Assembly: GCA_046046315.1 (NCBI GenBank)
Contig: JBJOKB010000086.1
Location: 1 to 20,899, forward strand
Source of the DNA: ATZT02 sp046046315
GTDB taxonomy: Bacteria; Actinomycetota; Actinomycetes; S36-B12; UBA5976
DNA length: 20,899 nucleotides
Reading direction: 5' to 3'
Shown here: positions 1 to 8,451 of the stretch, in pieces
How the letters are laid out: every line of letters starts with the position of its first letter
Numbering within the stretch: the stretch's first letter is position 1
Notes under the pieces: generated by a model
Databases searched by the model: none
Seen by the model: the letters and a program-made list of their open reading frames with translations, nothing else
Told to the model about the DNA's origin: nothing
Position numbers and translations under genes: made by a program

Positions 1-1460
1 TTCATTTCAACAAATATCACAATGAAACAGCCATGCTTAGATGGCTAAGGTCTTTAAGCGATAAAGACGTAGCCCTTGATCGTTCGATGATTCCACTTGG
101 TTCTTGCACTATGAAACTAAATGCCGCATCTGAAATGGAGCCCATTACTTGGCCAAATCTGGCAAACATTCATCCATTTGCTCCTCTCGATCAATCCAGG
201 GGTTGGAAAGAAATAATTTCTCAACTGCAAGATTGGTTGTGTGAAATTACTGGTTACGACGCAGTTAGTCTTCAACCAAATGCAGGTTCCCAAGGAGAAT
301 TTGCTGGTTTACTTGCGATCAGGGGATATCACCAATCCCGTGGAGATTTCCAACGAGATGTTTGTTTAATTCCTTCTAGTGCGCATGGAACAAACGCGGC
401 AAGTGCTGTTATGGCAGGAATGCAAGTTGAAGTTGTTGAATGCACAGATAATGGTGATGTTGATCTTGCCGATTTGCAAAGCAAAATTGATAACAATAAA
501 GATCGTTTAGCTGCAGTTATGGTCACTTATCCTTCAACTCACGGAGTATTTGAAGAACAGATTTCAAAACTTTGCGAAATGATTCATGACGCCGGGGGAC
601 AGGTTTATGTCGATGGCGCCAACCTTAATGCTTTAGTAGCAGTTGCTAAACCAGGTAAATTTGGAGCAGACGTTTCTCACCTGAATTTACATAAAACATT
701 TTGCATTCCCCACGGTGGTGGAGGACCTGGAGTTGGTCCTGTAGCAGTTAAATCACATTTAGCTGAATTCTTACCAAGTCATCCATTAAATGATGAAGCT
801 GGTCCAATTAATAAAAATGTTGGGCCAGTTAGTGGTGCACCTTATGGAAGTGCTGGAATTCTGCCGATTTCATGGATGTACATCAAAATGATGGGTGCTC
901 AAGGTTTATTTGAGGCAACAGCAACTGCAATTCTGTCTGCAAATTATGTAGCTAAGAAATTAAACAGCCATTTCCCAGTTCTCTACACAGGAGTAAATGG
1001 AACTGTTGCACATGAATGTATTTTGGATATTCGAGACATCACTAAAAATACCGGTGTTTCAGTTGATGACATAGCTAAGCGATTAATGGATTATGGTTTT
1101 CACGCTCCAACAATGTCTTTTCCTGTTGCAGGAACATTAATGATCGAACCAACCGAATCAGAAGATCTCTACGAAATTGATCGATTTATCACTGCGATGA
1201 TTCAAATCAGAGCAGAAATCACAGAAATTGAAAAAGGCCTGATATCTATTGATGATTCTGCATTGAGAAATTCACCGCATACTGCAGAAGATGTTGTCGG
1301 AGATTGGAACCGTAAATACAGCAGAGAAAAGGCTGTTTATCCAGTTGCAGGTTTAAGAGCAAGCAAATACTGGCCACCAGTTAATCGAATTGATGGAGCG
1401 TATGGGGATAGAAACCTGATCTGTTCTTGTCCATCTCCTAGGGAACTAGCCAACTCATAA
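1..1460 (+). CDS. gcvP: Glycine dehydrogenase (decarboxylating), P protein, C-terminal half (5' truncated by window edge)
   Basis: This is the PLP-dependent P protein of the glycine cleavage system, which decarboxylates glycine and passes the aminomethyl group to the lipoyl H protein. The reading frame is open from base 3, where the residues HFNKYHNETAMLRWL already match the family, so the ATG at 33 is internal and the gene starts outside the window. About 485 residues are visible; full-length single-chain GcvP is usually about 950, so this is the second, catalytic half. Visible motifs are IPLGSCTMKLNA, YQPNAGSQGE-like LQPNAGSQGEFAG, the SSAHGTNAASAVMAG segment, and LNLHKTFCIPHGGGGPG, whose Lys (codon 693-695) is the PLP Schiff-base residue. 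The stop is TAA at 1458-1460. It converges on ppm1 with a 64-base gap in which I see no clear terminator. Confidence 0.96.
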   Translation, partial: HFNKYHNETAMLRWLRSLSDKDVALDRSMIPLGSCTMKLNAASEMEPITWPNLANIHPFAPLDQSRGWKEIISQLQDWLCEITGYDAVSLQPNAGSQGEFAGLLAIRGYHQSRGDFQRDVCLIPSSAHGTNAASAVMAGMQVEVVECTDNGDVDLADLQSKIDNNKDRLAAVMVTYPSTHGVFEEQISKLCEMIHDAGGQVYVDGANLNALVAVAKPGKFGADVSHLNLHKTFCIPHGGGGPGVGPVAVKSHLAEFLPSHPLNDEAGPINKNVGPVSGAPYGSAGILPISWMYIKMMGAQGLFEATATAILSANYVAKKLNSHFPVLYTGVNGTVAHECILDIRDITKNTGVSVDDIAKRLMDYGFHAPTMSFPVAGTLMIEPTESEDLYEIDRFITAMIQIRAEITEIEKGLISIDDSALRNSPHTAEDVVGDWNRKYSREKAVYPVAGLRASKYWPPVNRIDGAYGDRNLICSCPSPRELANS

Positions 1461-1524
1461 GTTCTTGAATAAGTAATATTTCACTTTACATAACATATCT
1501 TATCGGACAATATTTATGAGGAGA

Positions 1525-2232
1525 TTATCTCCTGAACAATCTCTGCAAACCCCAAATCCCTATCTTTATAAAGGCCTCAATCACGATGTTTTTACTCATC
1601 TTCGATGTTCCAATAGTTCTTTCTGTGAAAGTAATTGGCAACTCTTTAATCGTAAAACCTTTTTTTAAAAATCTTCGAACCATGTCAACCTGAAAGCAAT
1701 AACCTTGACTATCGATCGTAAACAAATCAAGTTGCTTTAAAGCTTGGGTCCTATAGGCCCTAAATCCGCCTGTTGAATCGCCTATTTTTATTCCCAGCAT
1801 CAATCTTGCATACTGATTGCCACCTCGAGACAGTATTTCTCGACTTTTTGGCCAATTTATGACTTTGCCACCCGGAACCCAGCGAGAGCCTAAGACACAA
1901 TCATAATTTTCAATTTCTTTAAGAATCTTCACCAAATCCTTTGGGTCATGAGATCCGTCTGCATCCATTTCAACTAAAACTTCATATTTATCTAAAGATT
2001 TTCGGAAGCCATCAATATAGGCAGCCCCTAAACCATTTTTACGTCTTCTATGTAAAACCTCTAAATTGGGATATTTATCTTTAAGTTGCTCTGCTAATTT
2101 TCCCGTGCCATCAGGACTGTTGTCATCAATCACTAAAACATCAACAAGTGGATTATGTTCAAAAATACGATGAATTATTGAAGGTAACGTATGTAATTCC
2201 TGATACGTAGGTACTAGAACTCTAGTCTTCAT
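1525..2232 (-). CDS. ppm1: Polyprenol monophosphomannose synthase (GT2 family)
   Basis: This 235-residue family-2 glycosyltransferase probably moves mannose from GDP-mannose to polyprenyl phosphate at the cytoplasmic membrane, supplying the donor for lipoglycan and protein O-mannosylation. The N-terminus shows VLVPTYQELHTLP and VLVIDDNSPDGTG (about residues 5-44), then the DxD-type metal and sugar-nucleotide site EMDADGSHDP (Asp90 and Asp92) and the GSRWVPGG motif near 115-122. There is no C-terminal membrane anchor, as in the short DPM1-type enzymes. Its ATG overlaps the lnt stop by 4 bases (ATGA, 2229-2232), which implies translational coupling. In Mycobacterium tuberculosis, Lnt and Ppm1 are fused in one protein; here they are separate adjacent genes. 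Dolichol-phosphate glucose transfer is a possible alternative activity, but the Lnt pairing favours Ppm1. Confidence 0.88.
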   Translation of the reverse strand: MKTRVLVPTYQELHTLPSIIHRIFEHNPLVDVLVIDDNSPDGTGKLAEQLKDKYPNLEVLHRRRKNGLGAAYIDGFRKSLDKYEVLVEMDADGSHDPKDLVKILKEIENYDCVLGSRWVPGGKVINWPKSREILSRGGNQYARLMLGIKIGDSTGGFRAYRTQALKQLDLFTIDSQGYCFQVDMVRRFLKKGFTIKELPITFTERTIGTSKMSKNIVIEAFIKIGIWGLQRLFRR

Positions 2233-3719
2233 ATTTTCCGTCTCATTTTATTTATTACTAGCAGTATAAATGGAAACAAGCCCCCAGACAGGGATAGAAG
2301 AACAATTATATTACGGTATTTTATTGCGGGATTTAGATCAGAAAATAATGAGGCGGTAATTATTTTTGACTGAGGAACAAATTCTTTTGATTCCCATAAA
2401 ACTTCACCGTTTCTATCTATATGAGCAGAAATACCTGTTGTGGCTGTAACAATTGCTTGCCTGCCTGTTTCCATCGCTCTAATTCGAGTCATCATAAATT
2501 GTTGATCCAATTGATTAGAAAAAGCATAAGTTGCATTATTTGTATGTACCGATATTAACTCTCCCCCATTTCTAACCTGTTCTACTAATGTTTTATTCCA
2601 AGCAATCTCAAAGCAAACTATAGGACTTATGACTGCATCAGCAATTTTTAAATTATTGGCGTATTTTCCTGGGATGAAATCTTGTGGAATAAGATCAAAT
2701 CTTCTTATGTATTTACTTAAAAAATTTCTATAAGGTAAATATTCTCCAAATGGAACAAGAATTGATTTTTGATAACTGTCTTCGACCATAAGATTTTCAG
2801 GATTCCACAATAAAATAGAATTTGATAATCCGTTATTCTTTTGAAGAACAGCTCCGGCAATCAGAGGTTTTTGATACTGTGTCAAAACATTATCAACAAT
2901 ATCCATCGCCTGAAGATTTTTAAATGGATCAACATCTATGGAGTTTTCTGGCCAAAGAATTGCATCAAAATTATCCTGATTATTTTTCAATAATTTATTG
3001 GTTTCCGTCTCGTGATATTTCAACACTTCTAATTTTTGCTCATTAAAAAGCAGTCCACTTCTGGGGACGCTGCCTTGAATTACAGCTAAATCTATGGATC
3101 CCATTGTTTTAACATTCAAATCATTGAGATTATTTAAAAATAGGTTAAATGCGATAATTGCGATAATAAAAACAAATGATGCTGCGAAAGCTTTTTGAAG
3201 AATAAATCCCACGCTTGGAATTAGCATTATCGAGATTGCCAAAATTGCCAGCGTTACAAGAGCGCTTGAGCCGTATGGAAATAGTTTTGCCCAAGTAGCG
3301 TCAGCTGAGGCGTAAGAAATCTTTCCCCATGGAAACCCGCCAAAAGGAATGTAATCTGTCAAAGATTCAACCGAAATAAAAATTAATCCATACCATGCGA
3401 ATGAAAAACGTAAATCTTTGACTTTGTACATCAGATAGCCAGAAGCGCCATAAATTAATGACATCAAAGTTGAAAGCAATATGTATGCATCTATACCAAC
3501 TAAAGAGAGCCAACTTATGTGGGTAAACCAAAATCCGATTGAAAAAAAGAAAGAGAAAAATAAATAATCAACTAGGGGTCTCTTATGAGTTCCAGCCCAC
3601 CATATGGCAATTCCAATGGGAATTAAATACCAAGTATTGGTTGGGTAGAAACTTCTAGCAATAATAATTCCCGATATTGCGCCAAGAAATATTTTTGTTT
3701 GAAGTTGTAAACTATTCAT
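2229..3719 (-). CDS. lnt: Apolipoprotein N-acyltransferase
   Basis: This 496-residue membrane enzyme N-acylates the lipidated N-terminal cysteine of lipoproteins, the last step of lipoprotein maturation. The first 200 residues or so hold several hydrophobic segments, followed by a nitrilase-like domain (about 210-460) and a final hydrophobic helix near 470-490. The nitrilase Glu-Lys-Cys triad is visible: Glu258 in ILWPENS, Lys318 in SYQKSILVPFGEYLPYR and Cys369 in ISPIVCFEIAWN. Length fits the family (about 500). It starts 10 bases after the pepQ-like stop, with no obvious Shine-Dalgarno sequence, and overlaps ppm1 by 4 bases, so peptidase-lnt-ppm1 looks like one transcript. All catalytic residues are intact, so I expect an active enzyme. 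Confidence 0.93.
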   Translation of the reverse strand: MNSLQLQTKIFLGAISGIIIARSFYPTNTWYLIPIGIAIWWAGTHKRPLVDYLFFSFFFSIGFWFTHISWLSLVGIDAYILLSTLMSLIYGASGYLMYKVKDLRFSFAWYGLIFISVESLTDYIPFGGFPWGKISYASADATWAKLFPYGSSALVTLAILAISIMLIPSVGFILQKAFAASFVFIIAIIAFNLFLNNLNDLNVKTMGSIDLAVIQGSVPRSGLLFNEQKLEVLKYHETETNKLLKNNQDNFDAILWPENSIDVDPFKNLQAMDIVDNVLTQYQKPLIAGAVLQKNNGLSNSILLWNPENLMVEDSYQKSILVPFGEYLPYRNFLSKYIRRFDLIPQDFIPGKYANNLKIADAVISPIVCFEIAWNKTLVEQVRNGGELISVHTNNATYAFSNQLDQQFMMTRIRAMETGRQAIVTATTGISAHIDRNGEVLWESKEFVPQSKIITASLFSDLNPAIKYRNIIVLLSLSGGLFPFILLVINKMRRKI

Positions 3720-3729
3720 TTATATCATT

Positions 3730-4833
3730 TCAAATAACTAATAATTCTTTCGTGGAATTATTGCAATTTATTGTTTCTGATCCGTTTTTTATAACTATAT
3801 CTTCTATTCGTGCACCGAATTGATTCTCAATATAAAATCCTGGTTCAATACTAAAAGCATTACCATTTACAATTTTATTAGAATTCGTTTTAACAATATA
3901 TGGTTCTTCATGGGTTTCCATACCTATTCCATGACCTGTCCTATGAATGAAGAATTCCCCTAAACCATGTTTTTCAAGATATTTCCTTGATACAGAATCA
4001 AGTTCCTCGCCCGTAATGTCATTTTCAACAGAATTAATAGCTAAAAGTTGAGCTTCCTTAAGTATCTCGTATTTTTCGACAAAATCTTTAGAAACATTTC
4101 CTACGACATAAGTTCTTGTTGAATCACTGCAATATCCACTAGGTGTGGTTCCACCGATATCAATCACCAAAACATCGCCTTTGGAAATAACTTTGTCGCC
4201 TGGTTCATGATGTGGACTAGCTGAATTAATTCCCGAAGCAACAATAGTGAAATCTACATTCTCGTGACCCACTTCAGTAATCAAGTTGGAGATTTTCTTG
4301 GCAAGATGTCTCTCTGTCTCACCTGGTATTACCAACTCTGGTATTTGGTTGTGCACTAGATCAATGTAGGAACCTGCTAACTGTAATTGATTTATTTCAT
4401 AATCTGATTTGAAACTTCTTAAATCACCAAAAATTATATCTGAATTTATAAAATTTTGATTATTAAAGTGTTCTTGGAATTTGAGTAATTTTGCTGCGGT
4501 CATATTTGAATCTACAGCGATTCTACCAATATTTTGTTCCCTTTTTATTTTCAAAAATCCTGATTCATTTTCGTCCCATGTCACTATGGAAATCCCTAAA
4601 TTTTCTAACCCTGAATCAATTGCCGCTAATTTTTCTAAGGCAGGAAGTATGATTTTTGGTTCCTCGTTTTGTTGTAAAACTAAACAGGTTAATCTTTCAA
4701 GATTTTTTGCTTTATAACCTGTTAGATACCGTAAATTAGGACCAGGGGTTATAAGTAAAGTAGAAATATCATTTTGACTCATTAAAATCGATGCCTTATT
4801 GAGTCTTTCTTTATGCTCAAGAACAAGGTTCAT
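3730..4833 (-). CDS. M24-family metallopeptidase, Xaa-Pro dipeptidase/aminopeptidase type
   Basis: This 367-residue cytoplasmic pita-bread metallopeptidase is predicted to cleave peptides with proline in the second position. It has the N-terminal creatinase-like domain (about 1-145, with LLITPGPNLRYLTGYKAK) and the catalytic domain after it. The five metal ligands of the M24 fold are all present: Asp225 (VLVIDIGGTT), Asp237 (GYCSDSTRTY), His301 (HRTGHGIGMETH), Glu330 (FSIEPGFY) and Glu344 (GARIEDIV). It is divergent from the exonuclease gene, in the same relation as PepE (Rv2089c) to Rv2090 in mycobacteria as I recall it. The ATG has no ribosome binding site at a normal distance, but a TAnnnT box ends 6 bases upstream, so it may be leaderless. 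The exact substrate (dipeptide or longer) cannot be told from sequence. Confidence 0.9.
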   Translation of the reverse strand: MNLVLEHKERLNKASILMSQNDISTLLITPGPNLRYLTGYKAKNLERLTCLVLQQNEEPKIILPALEKLAAIDSGLENLGISIVTWDENESGFLKIKREQNIGRIAVDSNMTAAKLLKFQEHFNNQNFINSDIIFGDLRSFKSDYEINQLQLAGSYIDLVHNQIPELVIPGETERHLAKKISNLITEVGHENVDFTIVASGINSASPHHEPGDKVISKGDVLVIDIGGTTPSGYCSDSTRTYVVGNVSKDFVEKYEILKEAQLLAINSVENDITGEELDSVSRKYLEKHGLGEFFIHRTGHGIGMETHEEPYIVKTNSNKIVNGNAFSIEPGFYIENQFGARIEDIVIKNGSETINCNNSTKELLVI

Positions 4834-4839
4834 GGGTCT

Positions 4840-4845
4840 AACGTA
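4840..4845 (-). promoter_or_regulatory. Candidate -10 box for a leaderless peptidase transcript
   Basis: On the minus strand the sequence reads TACGTT, then six bases (AGACCC), then the ATG at 4833. TAnnnT boxes ending 6-7 bases before the first transcribed base are typical of actinobacterial promoters, so transcription would begin at or next to the A of the start codon. No Shine-Dalgarno lies at usable distance (an AGGA is 12 bases away) and no good -35 is visible. This is inferred from spacing only. Confidence 0.3.
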
Positions 4846-4869
4846 TCCTGATTCTCATCTAATACTCTC

Positions 4870-4874
4870 GGAGA
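4870..4874 (+). promoter_or_regulatory. Ribosome binding site that fixes the exonuclease start
   Basis: GGAGA lies five bases before GTG at 4880. It supports that GTG over the ATG at 4799, which lies inside the divergent peptidase gene, and over the ATG at 4832. Confidence 0.5.
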
Positions 4875-4879
4875 CTGTT

Positions 4880-5782
4880 GTGGCGTTGAATAAATATGCA
4901 ACCATGTCAATTGATTTATCATCTTTAGCCTATAGATCTTTCTATGGCTTACCTGATTCGATAAAAAGTACTGAAGGTAAACCAGTCAATGCAGTCAAGG
5001 GTTATTTGGATGCAGTTAATAGGTTCATAAAACTATATAAACCCATCGAGATTATTCACGCAATCGATGAAGATTGGCGCCCTCAATGGAGAGTTGATCT
5101 ACTACCCCAATATAAAGCTCACCGAGTTGAGGAAAATGATGAAGAACTTGTCCCAGACGATTTGGAATACCAACTAGAATTGTTGCCAGAGATTTTACAA
5201 GACATGGGAATGAAAGTAATTGGTTCCAAAAACGCAGAAGCAGATGACGTTTTAGCTTCAATTTGCGAACAGAAAACAAAAGTCCTTGTAATTACTGGGG
5301 ATCGTGATCTTCTTCAATTAATTGATGATAAGAAATCAAACGCTGTTCACATGCTAGGAAAAGACGGAGGAAATCTTTTCACAAATAAAGAGGTTTTAAA
5401 TAAATATGGTGTGAGAGCAGATCAATACATCGATTTCTCCGTTCTTCGCGGAGACGCATCTGATGGATTACCTGGAGTAAAAGGAATTGGTGAAAAAACA
5501 GCAGCAAAATTAATTCATGAATTCGGCGATATAGAAAGCCTCATCCAGGCAGCTCTAGAAGGACACAGTTTGATCTCCAAAAGAAATACCGAATCAATCC
5601 TTGATTCACAAGACTATATTTCGAATGCCCTTAAAGTTGTAAAACTAAAAAGAGACATAAGAATAGATTTAAATAAGAAAACAAAAGCACTAGATATTGC
5701 TAAATTAAGAAATAAATATCAAAATATTAAAATTGGCAATCAACTTGATACATTTAATGAATCATCAAGATCTAAATCTTGA
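4880..5782 (+). CDS. Stand-alone 5'-3' exonuclease (PolA N-terminal / FEN-like family)
   Basis: This 300-residue protein resembles the 5' nuclease domain of DNA polymerase I without the polymerase, and matches the mycobacterial Rv2090 type. It is expected to remove 5' flaps or RNA primers in repair and replication. With the GTG start, the N-terminal motif is SIDLSSLAYRSFYGLP (metal-binding Asp12), followed by VDLLPQYKAHRVE, the acidic cluster EADDVLAS (Glu120, Asp122, Asp123), ITGDRDLLQ (Asp141, Asp143) and the helix-3-turn-helix LRGDASDGLPGVKGIGEKTAAKL (Asp192, Asp195). All expected acidic ligands are present. The frame is open back to ATG 4799, but that would run into the peptidase gene; GTG 4880 has a spaced GGAGA and gives the family's usual length. 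Its last 43 bases overlap the 3' end of helY on the other strand. Confidence 0.9.
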   Translation: MALNKYATMSIDLSSLAYRSFYGLPDSIKSTEGKPVNAVKGYLDAVNRFIKLYKPIEIIHAIDEDWRPQWRVDLLPQYKAHRVEENDEELVPDDLEYQLELLPEILQDMGMKVIGSKNAEADDVLASICEQKTKVLVITGDRDLLQLIDDKKSNAVHMLGKDGGNLFTNKEVLNKYGVRADQYIDFSVLRGDASDGLPGVKGIGEKTAAKLIHEFGDIESLIQAALEGHSLISKRNTESILDSQDYISNALKVVKLKRDIRIDLNKKTKALDIAKLRNKYQNIKIGNQLDTFNESSRSKS

Positions 5783-8451
5783 TCATCAAATACTTTAGGT
5801 TCATATGCAACCACTCCGCGATTGATTTTATTAACGGCTATTCGTGCAATACCTGAGATAGGTTCGATTTTAAGTTTAGCTATTTGTCGCAATAAATCTG
5901 TCACTTGCTTAGCAACACGTACAAAATCTCCTGGTGCAAGATCTGAATTCTTTAAGATCTTTTGAAGACTCTCCCCTTGTGCCCATCTTCTTATTTGTTC
6001 GGCCACACCAAAATGAGGAAGTCGCACATACTCTAATTTATATTTTGTTTCAAGATTGATTAAATCATTTGCAAGAGTCGATATTTCTTTAGCCCTTTCA
6101 CGTAATTTAGAATTCATATTGCCTGGTATCTCGTATTCGTCTCTTCTAGGTTGATAAATGAAACTACTCAAAACAGCTGGTAATTCTTCAACGGTTAGAT
6201 CGTTGAGTAGATTTTTGTTAATTGTTTCAGCAGTAAGTAAATCCTGATCGGAGTGAATTTCCTTTAGAATTAAAGCCTGTTTTTTTAGTTGCACTCTATC
6301 GCCTTGAATTTCGATATAATTTATCTCATTAAGTAGATTTAGAACTTCATCACACTTATTGCTTAAGCTCATCATTGAATTATTAAAATTCAATTCTAGG
6401 GATTGTAGGGACCTAACTAATTTATCCTTTCTCTCTGCCCATCGAAGATGATCGTATAAATCAGAACATGCATGACATGGATGCTTACGAATATCTTTTC
6501 TTAGATCATCTATGGAAAGTTTAATTGAATTTTCATTTTTATTAAGAGGTTTTTTGAATTCAAGAGATGTCAAAACTTTAGCGATTTGTCGTCGAGATTC
6601 TCTCTTTGAGAAATCCATTGTTCTATTGATCACGAGTTCAGATATAATTCCTACCGTGGGGTCGATTTCATTTAAATGAAATTTCTTCCCATCTCCATTT
6701 TCTAAGACAATCCAATAGGAATCTTGACCTTTTCGTTCTCTAATAATCTTTGTAACTAACCCTGTTTGATATTTTCCCGAGGATTTGACTCTTATAACAC
6801 TTCCCGGTTCTATTTGACCTGATAATTCAAACCTATTTTTTCGATTAATGTCACGTTTAGAATTCTTTTGATCTCTTTCGATTCGTGTAATTTCTTTTAC
6901 TATTTGGTAATAACTATCAAAGTCGCCCTTGCTGCAATTAATGTTTTTTGTATACCCGGATATTAAGTTTCTCTCCTCCTGAATTCTAGTTTTCATTTTC
7001 TGGTTAGATTTTTCCTGTGAAAATTGAGCAAAAGACTTATTTAACAGAATTTTTGTTGCCTTAATATTTCTATGTTCAAGCAAGTTAAGAACCATGTTAT
7101 ATCTAGGAGTGAATGTAGATATAAGTTCAAATGTTCGTGACGAAACTAAATTTAATAAGAATCTTGGTTCAGATTCTGGATGAAAGGCTATAACCGCTGT
7201 TCCAGAAATATCTATCCCCCTTCGACCCGCTCTTCCGGTTAGTTGCGTAAATTCAGCTGGAGTTAAGTATTCGTGGGTATCCCCATTCCATTTATCCATA
7301 CGCTCCAATACGACCGATTTGGCAGGCATGTTTACGCCAACTGCGAGTGTCTCGGTAGCAAAGACAACTTTCATCAAACCTTTTTGAAATAGAAGCTCAG
7401 TTACTTCTTTTAATTGCGGAATAAGCCCAGCATGATGTGACCCAAATCCCCTAATTGCACACTCGATCCAATCGTCTATCCGTAAAGTAGCCCAATCTGT
7501 TGACGCTATTTCATCAAATCTGTTTCTGATGATTTCCTCTATTTCAATTCTTTCCTCGGGGCTAGTAAGTCTTGTATTTGATTTTTGAAGTGAATCAACA
7601 GCCTGATCGCAACCTTTTCGACTAAAAATGAAATATATAGAAGGAAGTAACTTGTTTTGCTTAAGCAAATCAACAATTTGACTTTTATCAGGTATTTCAG
7701 ATTTGCCATTGTAGTTTGTGAAATTTCGTCTATAAAGATTTGTAACCTTACTATTTAGTCTTGTTGGATCTTCAATGGAAATTAATGGAATGAGTTCTTT
7801 TGAAGTGGCGATGACTTGCGTTAAAGGTACGGGCCTCTTTTCTTCAATGACGAAAGTACAACTGCCTCTAACTTTCTTTAGCCAGTCCCCAAAATCTTCG
7901 ACATTGCTTACTGTTGCCGAAAGAGCAACAATTTTAACTGATTGATTTAACAGAATAAGTATCTCTTCCCAAACAACTCCCCTTTCCTTATCTGCCAAGA
8001 AATGCACTTCATCCATTACGACAACACCTAGATCATGTAATTTGTCTGGGTTTTGATAAATCATGTTTCTTAGAACTTCAGTAGTCATTACAACTATTTC
8101 TGCATCACCATTGATTGAATTATCCCCTGTAAGAAGCCCGACCTTTTCAGAACCGAATCTTTGAACTAATTCCAAGAATTTTTGATTTGAAAGAGCTTTA
8201 ATTGGAGTTGTATAAAAACATCTTTGCTTAACAAGATTTGTAGCAAAAAGAGCGAATTCACCAACTATGGTCTTACCTGATCCTGTCGGAGCTGCAACAA
8301 GAACAGAATTTCCCTTGATGAATGATTTAATTGCAATCTCTTGAAATGCATCTATATCAAAAGGTATTGTTGCTAGATAGTCGCTAATTATTCTTCGATC
8401 TTGGGAGTCAAGATCTTTATATTTACTTAGTTTTTGAGCATAATTCGACAT
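5740..8451 (-). CDS. helY: Ski2/Mtr4-like DEVH-box RNA helicase HelY with DSHCT domain
   Basis: This 903-residue superfamily-2 helicase is a member of the Ski2/Mtr4/HelY group, predicted to unwind structured RNA using ATP in the cytoplasm. Helicase motifs appear in order: Walker A AAPTGSGKT (53-61), DEVH (147-150), SAT (178-180) and QLTGRAGRRG (403-412). A middle beta-rich insert (about 555-620, SGQIEPGSVIRVKSSGKYQTG) resembles the beta-barrel stalk of the family, and the C-terminal third carries the helical DSHCT region, with RRWAQGESL near 845. Length is close to mycobacterial HelY (906). The tail is acidic (FDDQDLDLDDSLNVSS). It is the last gene of the Pup operon; its ATG overlaps the dagK stop by one base (TAATG). 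In mycobacteria tatA and tatC lie just upstream; here a lipid kinase does. Confidence 0.93.
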   Translation of the reverse strand: MSNYAQKLSKYKDLDSQDRRIISDYLATIPFDIDAFQEIAIKSFIKGNSVLVAAPTGSGKTIVGEFALFATNLVKQRCFYTTPIKALSNQKFLELVQRFGSEKVGLLTGDNSINGDAEIVVMTTEVLRNMIYQNPDKLHDLGVVVMDEVHFLADKERGVVWEEILILLNQSVKIVALSATVSNVEDFGDWLKKVRGSCTFVIEEKRPVPLTQVIATSKELIPLISIEDPTRLNSKVTNLYRRNFTNYNGKSEIPDKSQIVDLLKQNKLLPSIYFIFSRKGCDQAVDSLQKSNTRLTSPEERIEIEEIIRNRFDEIASTDWATLRIDDWIECAIRGFGSHHAGLIPQLKEVTELLFQKGLMKVVFATETLAVGVNMPAKSVVLERMDKWNGDTHEYLTPAEFTQLTGRAGRRGIDISGTAVIAFHPESEPRFLLNLVSSRTFELISTFTPRYNMVLNLLEHRNIKATKILLNKSFAQFSQEKSNQKMKTRIQEERNLISGYTKNINCSKGDFDSYYQIVKEITRIERDQKNSKRDINRKNRFELSGQIEPGSVIRVKSSGKYQTGLVTKIIRERKGQDSYWIVLENGDGKKFHLNEIDPTVGIISELVINRTMDFSKRESRRQIAKVLTSLEFKKPLNKNENSIKLSIDDLRKDIRKHPCHACSDLYDHLRWAERKDKLVRSLQSLELNFNNSMMSLSNKCDEVLNLLNEINYIEIQGDRVQLKKQALILKEIHSDQDLLTAETINKNLLNDLTVEELPAVLSSFIYQPRRDEYEIPGNMNSKLRERAKEISTLANDLINLETKYKLEYVRLPHFGVAEQIRRWAQGESLQKILKNSDLAPGDFVRVAKQVTDLLRQIAKLKIEPISGIARIAVNKINRGVVAYEPKVFDDQDLDLDDSLNVSS
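5764..5783. repeat. 8-bp inverted repeat with 4-base loop in the exonuclease/helY 3' overlap
   Basis: ATCAAGAT, CTAA, ATCTTGAT forms a perfect 8-bp stem over the exonuclease stop codon and inside the last codons of helY. It sits where a bidirectional terminator for the convergent pair would be useful, but neither strand has a following T tract. The same bases encode an Asp/Leu-rich tail in HelY, so the symmetry may be a by-product of repeated GAT/CTT codons. Confidence 0.3.

Noticed and set aside
1519..1533. Perfect palindrome AGGAGATTATCTCCT at the end of ppm1, between convergent gcvP and ppm1, as a bidirectional terminator.
   Set aside because: The stem is 5-6 bp with a 3-5 base loop and no T tract follows on either strand. 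Most of it is the ppm1 stop and last codons.
4799..4879. N-terminal extension of the exonuclease from ATG 4799.
   Set aside because: It would overlap the divergent peptidase gene, the residues do not resemble the family, and GTG 4880 has a well-spaced GGAGA.
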